A stretch of 64,000 nucleotides of DNA, from assembly GCA_956465555.1 (NCBI GenBank), contig OY101122.1:817001-881000 (forward strand), given 5' to 3'. The translations under genes were made by a program, and so were the position numbers. This DNA comes from Nitzschia sp. pyKryTriq1. Its lineage: Eukaryota; Bacillariophyta; Bacillariophyceae; Bacillariales; Bacillariaceae. Of the stretch, positions 50,614-61,938 are shown piece after piece (the stretch's first letter is position 1; every line of letters begins with the position of its first letter). The notes beneath the pieces are model-generated. The model had not been told where the DNA came from. It worked only from the letters and a program-made list of their open reading frames with translations, and did no database searches.

Positions 50614-51921
50614 GAGTCTTGGGGAATAACGTGGATTCCTGCAGACTCCACCTCTCTCACGCGCGCCTTGTTCTCCGCACCTCCACGTGGAATACCTCAT
50701 CTCCATAAGCTATCTACAAGTCCGTATATCCTTATGTACTTGGTCTATGACAGAGCGTGATCCCCGATTTGCCGTTATTTTCGAGTAAATTTCGAATTAC
50801 TGGCTCATCGGGGAAGTGCTCGCCCGTACCCTTGGTGTGGGTGGGTGGGAAAGCTTTTACTCTACTATCTATTCCACTGATCTCGATGCTCGAATTGCGA
50901 CGATTTGCAGAATTGTGAGCTCTCGGCTCGATTGCAGATCGATCTCGAATGATCCTGCCATCACTCTTTCGATTGCTCGCCGTCCTCACTCATCTCTGCA
51001 GCCTGCGCCATTTCTTCCGCCCATCTACCAATCAGATTCATTTGATGGCGTCATCATTACTCCGTCTGTCAGGCGTGCGCCTTCCATCAGAAGCTCCTTC
51101 TGCCTCCGTCTGGCCGGCTGTCGAGTCAGAGTCTTGGGGAATAACGTGGATTCCTGCAGACTCCACCTCTCTCACGCGCGCCTTGTTCTCCGCACCTCCA
51201 CGTGGAATACCTCATCTCCATAAGCTATCTACAAGTCCGTATATCCTTATGTACTTGGTCTATGACAGAGCGTGATCCCCGATTTGCCGTTATTTTCGAG
51301 TAAATTTTGAATTACTGGCTCATCGGGGAAGTGCTCGCCCGTACCACTCCTTGGTCGATCGTAGATCTTCCGGGATGGAGAGACGTATTTTTCGTTTTAT
51401 ACTCTAACACGCGCAATATGGTACGATGTTCGAACGCCTTTTAAAACGAAGCAGTGAATCAACCTGCCTTGGTCATCGCCGCGTCCCGGCGTTGGCGTGA
51501 ACCGGTCGTCGGGACTTTTCATCATTGGCGGGACGCTCCTAACAAACGAACGAGTTCCAACCCGCCAACGATTTTTTTGTATACACTTACTTACGTGTGA
51601 ACTGATACGGTTTCTGTACTTGTTTGCTACTGTAGTAAAGTAAAAGCTTTTACTTTACTATCTATTCCACTGATCTCGATGCTCGAATTGCGACGATTTG
51701 CAGAATTGTGAGCTCTCGGCTCGTTTGCAGATCGATCTCGAATGATCCTGCGATCACTCTTTCGATTGCTCGCCGTCCTCACTCATCTCTGCAGCCTGCG
51801 CCATTTCTTCCGCCCATCTACCAATCAGATTCATTTGATGGCGTCATCATTACTCCGTCTGTCAGGCGTGCGCCTTCCATCAGAAGCTCCTTCTGCCTCC
51901 GTCTGGCCGGCTGTCGAGTCA
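50614..51921. repeat. Partial tandem duplication, A-B-A-x-B layout
   Basis: Segment A (217 bases) is at 50614-50830 and 51129-51345 with one mismatch. Segment B (279 bases) is at 50850-51128 and 51643-51921 with three mismatches. So a unit of about 515 bases (A, 19-base link, B) is followed by a second unit (A, about 297-base link, B); the first unit seems to have lost most of the link or the second gained it. The two copies are over 98% identical, so the event is recent. B begins AAAGCTTTTAC; A ends CTCGCCCGTACC. Open frames exist but show no domain. A poly-C tract is at 50466-50477 and a GTAC cluster at 50529-50617. Confidence 0.85.
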
Positions 51922-51945
51922 CGTACTGGCAAGGATAACTCATAC

Positions 51946-52160
51946 TGGTACCGTATTGGAGAGCTGGTACCCACTATCTGTGGCGCGCCAGCCGCCCATT
52001 CGGTAAACCCATAGACATCCCGTACTGAAATATGATACGTACAGTACTGTACCACTCGGTATAATCTTACACACAGTAAGAACAATTCGTACCGGTATCA
52101 GGGGTACTGGTACCCCGGTAGACTACCGGTGTGTACTGTGTAATCAGTACCAGTACACGT
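51946..52160. repeat. GTAC cluster between the duplication and the GT47 fragment
   Basis: Words such as CTGGTACCGTATTGG, CGTACAGTACTGTACC and GTACTGGTACCCCGGTAG. The rest of 51922-52635 has a poly-G tract at about 52403-52414 and no gene. Confidence 0.65.
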
Positions 52161-52635
52161 AGACGATCAAAATCTTTCTCAATGAGCGAAAGAGTGGCCG
52201 CTGCTATCGTCTGCTACTTCTATCGTCAACTCTTTGTTGCGATGCGCCATAATTTGAAGGCGTCGCCGCACAGCCCTACTAGTAGTAGCGTTCCCTCCAA
52301 GGCTGGAAACAACCTTTTTAGGTTTACGAGGATTTTACGTCTTATTTCGCCCATCGCGCAGTATCGCGAGGAGCGAGGAGTACATAATAATATTCTGACG
52401 AGGGGGGGGGGGGGGCATTGCTTCCACCCAGGGAGAAAACTACCAGAACTCAGCACGAGTAGAGGAGTAGAGTAGAGTCGTCTCCTCTTAGCTCTCTTTC
52501 TCTAGTAGTAGGGCAGATAGTTTCGGACTTGCCGGAAACACGATACAAGTATTGATACAGTAGTGTAGCTACTATTTTTCCACTTATGAGTGAGTAGTTG
52601 TACCTGTACACATATTTATCAGTGTGATCCTACTA

Positions 52636-52703
52636 CAAAGACAGCCGCGTTGCACATTCGGCCGTGTGCGCATCGAATTGGTAGGTTTGGCAATGATCAA
52701 AGA
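52636..52703 (-). pseudogene. Fragment of a GT47 paralogue's 3' end
   Basis: Read on the minus strand this piece gives IFDHCQTYQFDAHTAECATR then LSL. The intact GT47 gene ends IFDHRQIYQFDAHMAELATR then LSL (49148-49215). At the base level the two 68-base pieces differ at about a dozen sites, and the frame is kept. Nothing upstream resembles the rest of the enzyme. It is the tail of a lost or displaced GT47 copy, 55 bases beyond the remodeller's stop codon. Confidence 0.75.
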
Positions 52704-52757
52704 TGGGAAAGCCACAACATATAAAATCCTTTTCAAGTCTCAAAATCTAGAATCGAA

Positions 52758-55595
52758 TCACGTCGTCATGGCGCCCAACATGTCTCCGCCAGCTGCGTCA
52801 ATGACGTCGTACATCAATCCTTCCTTAGGTATCGCCTTGTCACCGTCCTCAAATAGACGCTTGCGGTTCATGATCATTTCGAATTCTTCATCGCTAATCT
52901 TGATATTCTCGACGTCCTCTGCCCTTGTAGCAAGATCCTTCACGTCACTGGCCAAAAAACTCTGTAACTTTTCAAACGTCATGTCACCAGTTGACCGCAC
53001 GCCCGCCTTTCGAAAGTCCCCAGCGGCGATTGTCATTCGCTCCAGCTTCTTCTTGGAGACTTGTTTTTCCATCATCTCAATATCTACAGAGTTGCACGTG
53101 AGAAGACGATACACGGCCACGGGGCGTGTTTGACCCATACGATGACAACGGTCCATTGCTTGACTATCCGCATGAGGATTCCAGTCACTGTCAAATATGA
53201 TACACGTATCCGCACTCGTCTGAAGTTAAGGAGACCAAGTTAGCGCAGTACCGTATAATGAATCAGTTCATTTCCAAGAGGCGGTTGAAATACTTACCAA
53301 GTTGATGCCCAATCCTCCGGCTCTCGTACTGAGCATGAACACGAAAATTCTATCTTCGCTCATATTCCTACTACCATTCACGCCACTCGTCTTCTCGGCG
53401 TTAAAGACATCCATGGCCTTTTGCCGGTCGTCAATGTTGGTTGACCCATCTATGCGACAGTAGCCCCATTGGCGGTAGTTCAAATAATCTTCAAGGATAT
53501 TCAATACCTTTGTCATCTGACTAAAGATGAGAACTTGGTGTCCATCTTTGTGCAATCGCTCCAACATACGATCCATCAATGCAAATTTTCCGCTAGCTCT
53601 CACCAAAAGCTGGGGGTGCGAGGTACCAATGTGAACACCAGCTTCCGGGTCCATGGGTTCTCCAAACATGAACGGATGGTTGACATTCTTTCGATGATTC
53701 ATCATCTTGTTGGTCTGACTCAGGTTTCGACCGCCTTCAATTCCTTGCGCCAAAAGTTGGTCCCGTAGGATCCCTTTTTCAATCATCTCAGCATACCCTA
53801 GCTGCAATTTGGACATTCCCGAGTAGACAACAACCTCCTTCTTGGGCGGCATTTCTGAAAGGACATCAGATTTCACACGACGTAGCAAGAACGGCCGAAG
53901 AATCTCATGGAGTTTGGTAACAGTCTGATTCTTGCGCTGCTCTTGAATAATCGACTCTTCGCTGTTGGCTCCATGTGTCTTTTGGCCGATATCCTTAAAG
54001 CCGAACCAGGACTGGAAGACTGACAGATCGTCAAAAATTCCCGGATTGACAAAGTTCAGCAAACTCCAGAGTTCATCCAAAGTATTTTGGATGGGTGTTC
54101 CCGTGAGCAAGAGGCGGTTGCTAGCCTGCAGTGTTTTGAGAGACCGAATCAGCATGCACCGATGATTCTTGAGACGATGACCCTCATCAACAATGACATA
54201 GGAGAAGGGACAGAGTTTGGCTAGCCGATTCTGATCCCGAATGGCAGTTTCGAACGATGTCACAATAAACGGGTAGTTCTTGTTGCGTCGTTCTTTCGGG
54301 TTCAAAGGTCCTTTCATCATGGCCTCTCGCTCCGCGGAGGTACCGTGGTATCTGATGACGGGTTGAGTCGGGAGCCACTTTTCGAATTCCCGCACCCAGT
54401 TCGGCAAGGTAGCAAGTGGTGCAACCACCAGAAAGGGCCCCGACACGTTCATGGTGAGAAGATGGGCAATCAAGGCAATCACCTGAATCGTCTTTCCCAG
54501 ACCCATCTGAAGTGCCAGAAAAAAAAGGACAATGATTAGCAAGAAGCAAGCGGCAGGAAAGCAAAGCTCTGCAGGAAGCCTCGTTCTGTTCTACAGCACG
54601 AACACGCACCTCATCGGCCAGGATTCCCGAGACACCATTCTCAAAGAGACTAGCAAGCCAACGCACACCTTCCAACTGATAGTCCTTGAGATAGCACCCG
54701 TCGGCGAGATTGTAGGGCTGCACAAAAATCGGTTTACCCCCCGCTCGAACGACCGCGTCCTTGACTAGGGCAGTTTTGAGTTTCTCCCCCGCATCTCCCT
54801 TTCTCTTCTTGCGCGCTGGCTCGTCACCGCCCTTCTTTCCCTTTTTCGACCGCTTTTCGGCCTTTTCCATCTTTTTGCGGGCATTTTCTGCCATGGCGTG
54901 CTGTAAATCTTCCAAATCCTTACTGATAAAGTTGGAGTATTCACTCGCTTTGGACAGCAAAAAGTCTAGTTGGCTCTCCTGTTGAATGAATGAAGAAAGT
55001 GACAAGGAAACGTAATGAGATAAAATCTGCCGACGACACGACACCAATGACAGTCGCCAAAGAATCTTTTTTCCTAAAGAATATTCAATGTCGATGGATA
55101 AAAAAGAATGGTTGTTGTAGATACCTTGTTGGAGGTACGTACCCTAGAGTGCGCGTGATGGTCCCCAGCCTCCTTTTTCCCGTCAACAGTGTCGACTTTC
55201 TTTTCATCTGTCTTGTCAGCTTCTTCTTCTTCGCTGTCCGACTTGACTTCTCCCTTTTCCAAGGCTGATTTCAACAACGTCGGAGCCGCCTGGACGTCCG
55301 TGGGTTGATCGTGAGGCGCCTTGGCCTCCTTTTCTTCCTCGGAATGCTCCAAAGCCGTAAAGAGAGCGTCTTCTTCTCGCGCCCCCTCCTCCTCATCCTC
55401 TTCGACGCCGACGTCATCGAAACCGTCTTCCGACGGCTCTGCAGAGGCGGCCGTTTTCGTGTTCTCGACCAGCATTGGCTCGGGGGCAGAAGCCGCGGCC
55501 GGCTTGGAGGAAGCGTCGTCGGCGACACCATTCATAGTGGGGGCTGCAGCAGAAGCCGCTGCCACTGGGGTTTCACTGGGGGCATCCGTGGACAT
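52758..55595 (-). CDS. SNF2-family chromatin remodeller, DDM1/LSH (HELLS) type, four exons
   Basis: Exons 55595-55143, 54978-54610, 54506-53298 and 53219-52758 close to 830 residues; introns are 164, 103 and 78 bases, all phase 0. The start at 55595 (MSTDAPSETP) is preferred to the Met at 55649; the first 150 residues are Ala/Glu-rich and disordered. ATPase motifs: DYQLEGVRWLASLFENGVSG, Walker A MGLGKT at 275-280, DEGH at 381-384, LLLTGTPIQNTLDELWSLLN, and the helicase C motifs STRAGGLGINL and QAMDRCHRMGQTRPVAVYRL. FLLRRVKSDVLSEMPPKKEV and the short C-terminus without SANT, chromo or bromo domains place it near DDM1/LSH rather than ISWI. These slide nucleosomes to maintain DNA methylation and silence transposons. 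Confidence 0.87.
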
Positions 55596-56526
55596 GTTTA
55601 TGGATCTTTGTGGTGGTTGTGGACGGTGGGCTCGAAAGAGTGGCGGCAAATTTGATCGGGAGACTCGAAGGATGGGGTACCGGTCGTGAACCTTTGGTAC
55701 TTGATAGTAGGACTGAAGGACAGCTTGGGTGACTTGTCTCTAGTAGCTAGCTAGAAAGAGCTTTGTGATGTCGCACGTTGTCTTCTCGACTCTCGACTTG
55801 GAATGAATATCGATTCCAACAAGACAAGAGCGACGGTAAAAACTAAAATGAAAACTGCATCTCATCATGGTCCACGCACGCACGGCACGGTATTACTCGT
55901 ATGATCATTCTTGCATTGGGTTATCGTGCAGTACACCAGTCAGTACCGGTACGTTATCGATCGGATGGAGGCGCGAAGCTCCGGACGTGCTGGCAGTACG
56001 AAATACACTTGACCACTACAGTACCGGTACGTACAGTACCGGTACGTACGCACCTGGTCGTCTACCTGGTACTGTACGAGTACCGGTACTGTACCAGGTA
56101 AATGAAGAAGAAGAAACGAATGACGACGAACTTTTTTGCGCCCGCGAATGGCGTCGTCTGTACGTCTATTATTCGTGAGGATTTGGTCAATCTTTTAGGG
56201 GACGGGGACAGAATTTGGGGTTTTTCTGTGCGTTCACCTTGCCCAATCTACAGCTGGTACCGCATACAGTTAGAGTATCTACAGTGGATACTACGGGTAG
56301 GTAGGTACGAGTACCAGGTACAGTACCTGGTACAACTACCATGTACCGGTCCGGTACGGTACTATATTTTATGTACTGTAGACAGCTACCAGTAGAGCAA
56401 CAACAACCAACGACGAGAGATTAACAGCACTAACTGTTTCTACAGGCCTCTACTATTTGTCTACCCAGTAGAGGGGGCAGATACGTATTATCATCGACTA
56501 CGAGAATTGAGTGATTCTTCTTCATT
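55596..56526. repeat. GTAC-rich spacer between DDM1/LSH and the CRAL-TRIO gene
   Basis: 931 bases. The densest GTAC area in the window, about 55930-56100 and 56250-56395, with CAGTACCGGTACGTAC, GTACTGTACGAGTACC, CCAGGTACAGTACC and ACCGGTCCGGTACGG. No gene. Confidence 0.75.
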
Positions 56527-59500
56527 TTACAATCCAGCTGATGAATCCATGAGCTCCCATTGATTGTCAAGTTCGGCGTCAATCGAAGCACCATCTTCAT
56601 CGTCGTGACTATTGGCTGCCGCACTGTTACTCATTGTATCGCTAAAGGAGGAGGATGCGTGGGAAAATTTGTGTGGCCCTTTCCACCCGGAATTATTGCT
56701 GCTGCTCACATCCGAGTACTGGTTCGTAGAAATATCGTCATCTTCGTCCGCTTCCCCCTTGCCGATATCGTTACGTTCGACATACTTTCGATACTCAATA
56801 AAGTCGTCCACCAATTCAGTGGTGGCGACTCGCCCGGTTTGCATATCATCGGGGAGAAACTGCTCGTAGCCCTCTTCCAAATACTTGGAAATCTTGGATT
56901 CCTTGCAAATCTTGACCTTTTTGCGAAAACCAGGAGCCAACATGGGCTTCATGACAGCCCAAATGGACGAGAACCAAATGGGCGGGTTGACGATCAAAAA
57001 GAGTTCCACTTTGATCGGAACCATGGCACCCTGTAAAGCCATCATGAACTGGTAGCAATACTTCACGTCAAAATTGACCATCTTCCAATCGTCCATACAA
57101 GCAATAAAGCCGACGCCCTCCTTTTTAGCGTGCTGTTTCTCGCATAGCGTGTTGATAACATACGCCAAATTGTTGATGATGATAGATGTGCTAGTCTCCT
57201 TGGGAAAGAAGCGAGACGGCCTCATGTAAAACATATCATGCCCTCCGATTTTGGTCTTGAGTCCAGGGACAGGAAACAAAGTCTTGCTGCGCAATTGTTT
57301 CGTCAACGGAAAGACCCGTAACTTCAAGAAACGATCGTTCGGAAGAAGTTTCATCATGGAACGAAATGCCCGATCCTCGTGGAAGTGTCCGTCCTTCTTG
57401 GCGGTATCATAGAGGAACCGGAAGTACCATTCCATCGGAATCTCGGCGGGGGCTGTTTCCCTCTTCTTGTTCCTTCCTCCATAGGATTGTTGTTTGGCAC
57501 AATAGTCGATCCAACGTTGCTTCAAGTTTTTGTAGGCTCTTTTATCGGGCACCGAGAGGTCAAAAAGCTCTTCCTCCAAGTCGCGTTCTCCTCCAGGTGC
57601 AAATCGTAAGGGACCAGGGCCGAACAACTGTCCGAGGTAGTACAAGGGAGGGCGGCGCGAGGCCATCGGAGGTGCCACTCCGACGGGAACTAACTTGGCC
57701 TCAGCTACTGCTGCTGTCTCGAAGGCAAGCTGTTCATCTGAGCTTGGTTTGCTTCTTGTTTGTCGAGAGGACAAGGCCGATGGCTTGGCATCGTCATCAT
57801 GATCATCATGGTCCACTTGGTCAATGTCGCAGCCAATTGATGCATCATCATCGTCCTCGCCATCAATTTCACAAAGGATTGATGCTTCGCCCGAAGTGTT
57901 GGTACCCGCAACAGACGACGCGGCGCCCATGATATTTTGGCTGATGGCGTCGCTGAATTCTGGCTCAATGGATCGATAGTTGCTGCGTCCTTGATGATCC
58001 ATAAAATTGTCATGATGAAGGGAAAGGTTGTCGGAGTATTGACTGCTAGACGCTCCATCGTCATCAGAGACGCTGGCCACGGATCCTAGAGCCTCGTGTT
58101 TCTCCGCGTACTGACGATAGACAATGAAATCCTGCACCATAGCATCCGTGTTTGCTCGGCCCGATGCCATGTCGTCCGGAAGGAAGTGTTCGTACCCATC
58201 TTCCAAATACTTTGATATCTTCTTTTCCGGACAAATTTTTACTCGCTTCCGAAAGGACGGCACGAGCATTGGCTTCATGATGGACCAAACGGAAGCAAAC
58301 CATATTGGCGGGTTGACGATCAAGAAGAGCTGCGTTTTGACTGGAATCATAACACCCTGCAGGGCCATCATAAACTGGTAACAATAGTTCACGTCGAAAT
58401 TTCGCATTTTCCAGCCGTCCATGCAGGCGATGAAGCCAATCCCTTCCGTTTGGGCGTGCTCTTTCTCTAAAATGGTATTCATCACGTAGCAGAGGTTGTC
58501 GATGATGGTTCTGGCAGTGGTCTCGCCGGGAAAGTATCGAGACGGTCTCATGTAAAACATATCGTGACCATCTTTGGTACGAAGACCAGGGACTGGGAAC
58601 AGAGTCTAAAAGGATTTAACAGTTGAGTTGATGATATAAACAAATGGAGAAACGAGGCTGTCCACTTACTTTTGATTGGAGTTGCCGCAACAAGGGGTAC
58701 ACACGTAAATTCATGAATCGTATTTGGAGGTTGATGATGGCCTTGTAGGCATGGTCTTCGTGAAATAATCCGTCTTTGGCAGTATAGTGGCGGAGAAAGC
58801 GAAGCTGCCATTCGACAGAAAAGTCAAGGATCTGCTGTTTCTTGCTTCGTTTTTTATTTCCCCCCGAAGAAGCTACGTGCTTTGCCTTGTAGTCATCCAA
58901 GCGTTGCTTCATGTTTCTGTAGGATCGTCGATCCTTCGTGCATAAGGCCGTCAGCTGCTCCTCTAGCGGAATTTCGTTTCGCGGGGCGAATCGCATTGGC
59001 CCTGGACCGATCTCCATCTCTGCCAACTGGAAATCAACCACACCACTGGATTTGCTACCCAAATCAAACGGCATAGACACGAATTCATCCTCCTCAATGT
59101 ACTTGTCTTCTTCGGTGCTTGATACTCGCCCCGAAAAAATATTCCATCCACCTCCCCCCGAAGCGGAGCCAGACGCGGAAGTATCCGCGGATACAACCTC
59201 AGCCTGGACAATGCTTCTGCCCTCCAAGTCTCGTCTCTTTCGTTCCAGTTCCTCCTCCCATGCCTGTAATTGAGCCATTTTGGTAGCCAACATGGCTTCC
59301 TTCTCTTGTAGTTCTCTTTGCTTTTCCGAGAGTTGTTCACTTTCGTAGTCTTCCACAACGACGGCCGCTACAGCTAGAACTCGTTTCGACGATTCCTGTC
59401 TTGCCATCATGGCGCTGGAACGCTGATCACTTCCACGGCAACCTTCGCCCACCCGACGATGTGAACTGCTACGCTCGGCTTCCGGTCCCGGAACACTAAT

Positions 59501-61180
59501 GGCGCCCGGGCGATGCTGCTGCTGCTGCTGCTTGTAGGTTCCTTCGTGGTGGTGGTGGTGGGCCGAAGAAGCAGTAGCGGAGGATACTGGATGACCACGT
59601 GCGTCCGCATTGTCTCGTTGACGGCTTTCTTCTTCCAGTTTTCGTTCTAACCGTTCTTCCACTGTTTCACTATCCAGTTGGCCGTGACTCACGCCCGCGG
59701 CTATTGCCCGTTCTTGTTCTTCTTGTTCCAGTTTGCGCTGTAGGTCTTGGTCTCGATTATTGTTGTTGTCGCCGTTGACGTCCTGAGAAGATGCTCTTGC
59801 TGGACGTTTTCTTTGTTGATTACTGTTACCGTTACCGTCTGCTTCCTCTAGTAGTTTGCGCTGCAAGTCCCGTTCTCTAGTATTCGTGCTACTACTATCG
59901 GGCGTCTGGGCAGCGCTGGCAGTCGAAGGGGTAGACTTCCGACCACCCTCAAAAACCACATCTTCATCAATTGATAAATTGCTTCCAAAACTGGTTCGGC
60001 TACCACCCCCACTTGTCATGAAAGAATCATTGGAAATATTAGACACGACACTTCTAGTCGACGGGTGCTGCAGCTGTTGATGATGATAGCCGGCGGCGGC
60101 CTGTTGTGGACCTGGTACGGCGGATGGCATGGTGGGTGTTGTTGTCGCTTGTTGTTGTAGCCGACTTCGTCTCGCTGCTCGCCGACTATAACTTCCTCCA
60201 CCACTTTGTAATTCTTGCTCATGCTGTTGCAGTTTGCGCTGTACCGGATCCAAGGTGATGGCACCGGGTCCTGGTGCACCCACACTATTCGAGGTAGTGG
60301 ACGGGTTATGAGTCGGTTCCCGAGCATTATTAGTATTTGCCAGAGGCTGCTTGTCGCGATGATTTCTATCTTCGCCGTCATCATCATTGTAGATGGGCAA
60401 CGGAGGATTTTTTTGATGGGATGATGACCTTCCATTCGTGTTGGACGAGTTGCTATTATTTCTTCCCTCAAGAAGAACGGGGACCCCCATGGCCGTGAGA
60501 GGACTGACGAGTTCATCAACCTGATGATGATCATCATGCGTATACGTTGTTTCCGTTAACTGCGAAATATGCTCTAATCGATTAGGACTTTTCATCCAGT
60601 AGTCCTGCTGCCGTCGTCGAGCATCATTGGGTGTGCTGGTAGTAGGGAAATTGGCAACATCACCATCACCTCCATCACCATCACCACCAGATTTGGTCGC
60701 TTGTCCCACCACTCCTTTCTCACCATCGTCATCATCGTCGTCGTCATCTGCAGCCAATATGCTAGCCAGATTCTTGCTCGCAATTTTGGTCAATCGATGT
60801 CCGCGGGCATCTGCTGTCGCCGAACTGTCAGTGCGATTGCTCTCGCTCGAATGATGAGTCTGCCGCAATAATTCTTCGCGTCCTCGTCCTGGCTCTGTTG
60901 TTCCAGCCCAGGTAGTGTGACTGCTGTGGTCGTCGTTTCTGCTGTGGTCGAGAGGGACTTTCTTGGGCAGTGATGTTTCATCAGTGCCGTCCTCGTTTCG
61001 GGAAGAAGAAGGTGGTGCCGACGAGAAGGATGCGCCTCCACCATTATGTGCAGAACTCCTACCGGTAGTAGTGTCGTCCTCGAGACTCGAGCTCGAACGT
61101 ATTTCCTCCAACCGATTTCGAAGCCGGGACATGCGTAGGCTTTCTTCCTCCAGCCTGCCTCGCCATGGACTGGTCGACAT
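56527..61180 (-). CDS. Giant protein with two CRAL-TRIO (Sec14-like) domains, two exons
   Basis: Exons 61180-58670 and 58605-56527 (64-base intron, phase 0) close to 1529 residues. Residues 1-700 are disordered, with Ser/Gln/His/Asn runs and several copies of a Leu-Gln-Arg-Lys-Leu-x-x-x-Glu coil (LQRKLLEEADGN, LQRKLEQEEQER, LERKLEEESRQR). Two homologous modules follow. Each begins GPGPMRFAP or GPGPLRFAP, passes YRNMKQR/YKNLKQRW, then the CRAL-TRIO core: GIGFIACMDGWKMRNFDVNY and FLIVNPPIWFASVWSIMKP in the first; GVGFIACMDDWKMVNFDVKY and FLIVNPPIWFSSIWAVMKP in the second. The intron lies inside the first module. CRAL-TRIO domains bind and exchange lipids or phosphoinositides; a double-domain form with a 700-residue disordered lead is unusual. 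An acidic linker separates the modules. Confidence 0.85.
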
Positions 61181-61938
61181 GATGCAAGTGCAGTACTCGA
61201 ACGTAGTCTACGATGTGTGTCGTGCAATATTCCAAAAGTAAGAACGCGTTTTCCACCGCCAATACTCGCAACCCATCAAGTTCTTTGGAAAAGCAACGAG
61301 AGAGAAAATGAATTCTCGTGTATGGGTGCACGATAAGGAGAGACGCAGTATTCAGTACTCGTATCAATATTAGTATTGATATAAAATGAAAGCTCTGCTA
61401 CTAGACTACGCTTCCAGCGGACGCCATGTGAAGAGAAGTGATGCAAGTAGTGAAGTACTGCTACCTGTACTGGTACAGTACATGTGCCGTATCGACGAAA
61501 AATTAGATACCTGTATGATACCGGTACGAGTAATGCGGCTGATGGTGGCCAGGTGAACTGAGAGGCCATTCTTGAACTTCACGGTCTTTATTTTGCGTAG
61601 GGTCATTTACCGATAAATAATGAGCGAGGCCTTGGAACCACCACACGCATGCACCTCAAAAAGTCCGAACATTTTCTCGGGGTGGGGGAAGCAATATGCC
61701 CCGCAATCGATCGATGATTGGACGCCCCTTTTTGACCGTTGCTCGTCGTCCGGGCGCGGGGCGTTGCTGGTTGCTGGTTGCTGCAGGCAATGAACAATGA
61801 CACCATGACGACTGTGAAAACCGAAACACAAAATACCTGGTTCGTACGTACTCCTACGAGTATTGTAACACAACGAAAAGTGGTGTCTGCCCAAACAAAC
61901 AGCCACAAGCTAGCTCTCAGTCCATTCGTTCCATCCAG
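61181..61938. other. Divergent spacer, CRAL-TRIO / APC10, with GTAC words
   Basis: 758 bases. Cluster at about 61453-61535 (CTACCTGTACTGGTACAGTAC, GATACCGGTACGAGTAATG) and a TTCGTACGTACTCC word at 61840. No gene is supported. Confidence 0.55.

Noticed and set aside
50509-51275. Identical small open frames ending SPYILMYLVYDRA in both A copies
   Set aside because: Their identity follows from the DNA duplication, and there is no domain or coding bias.
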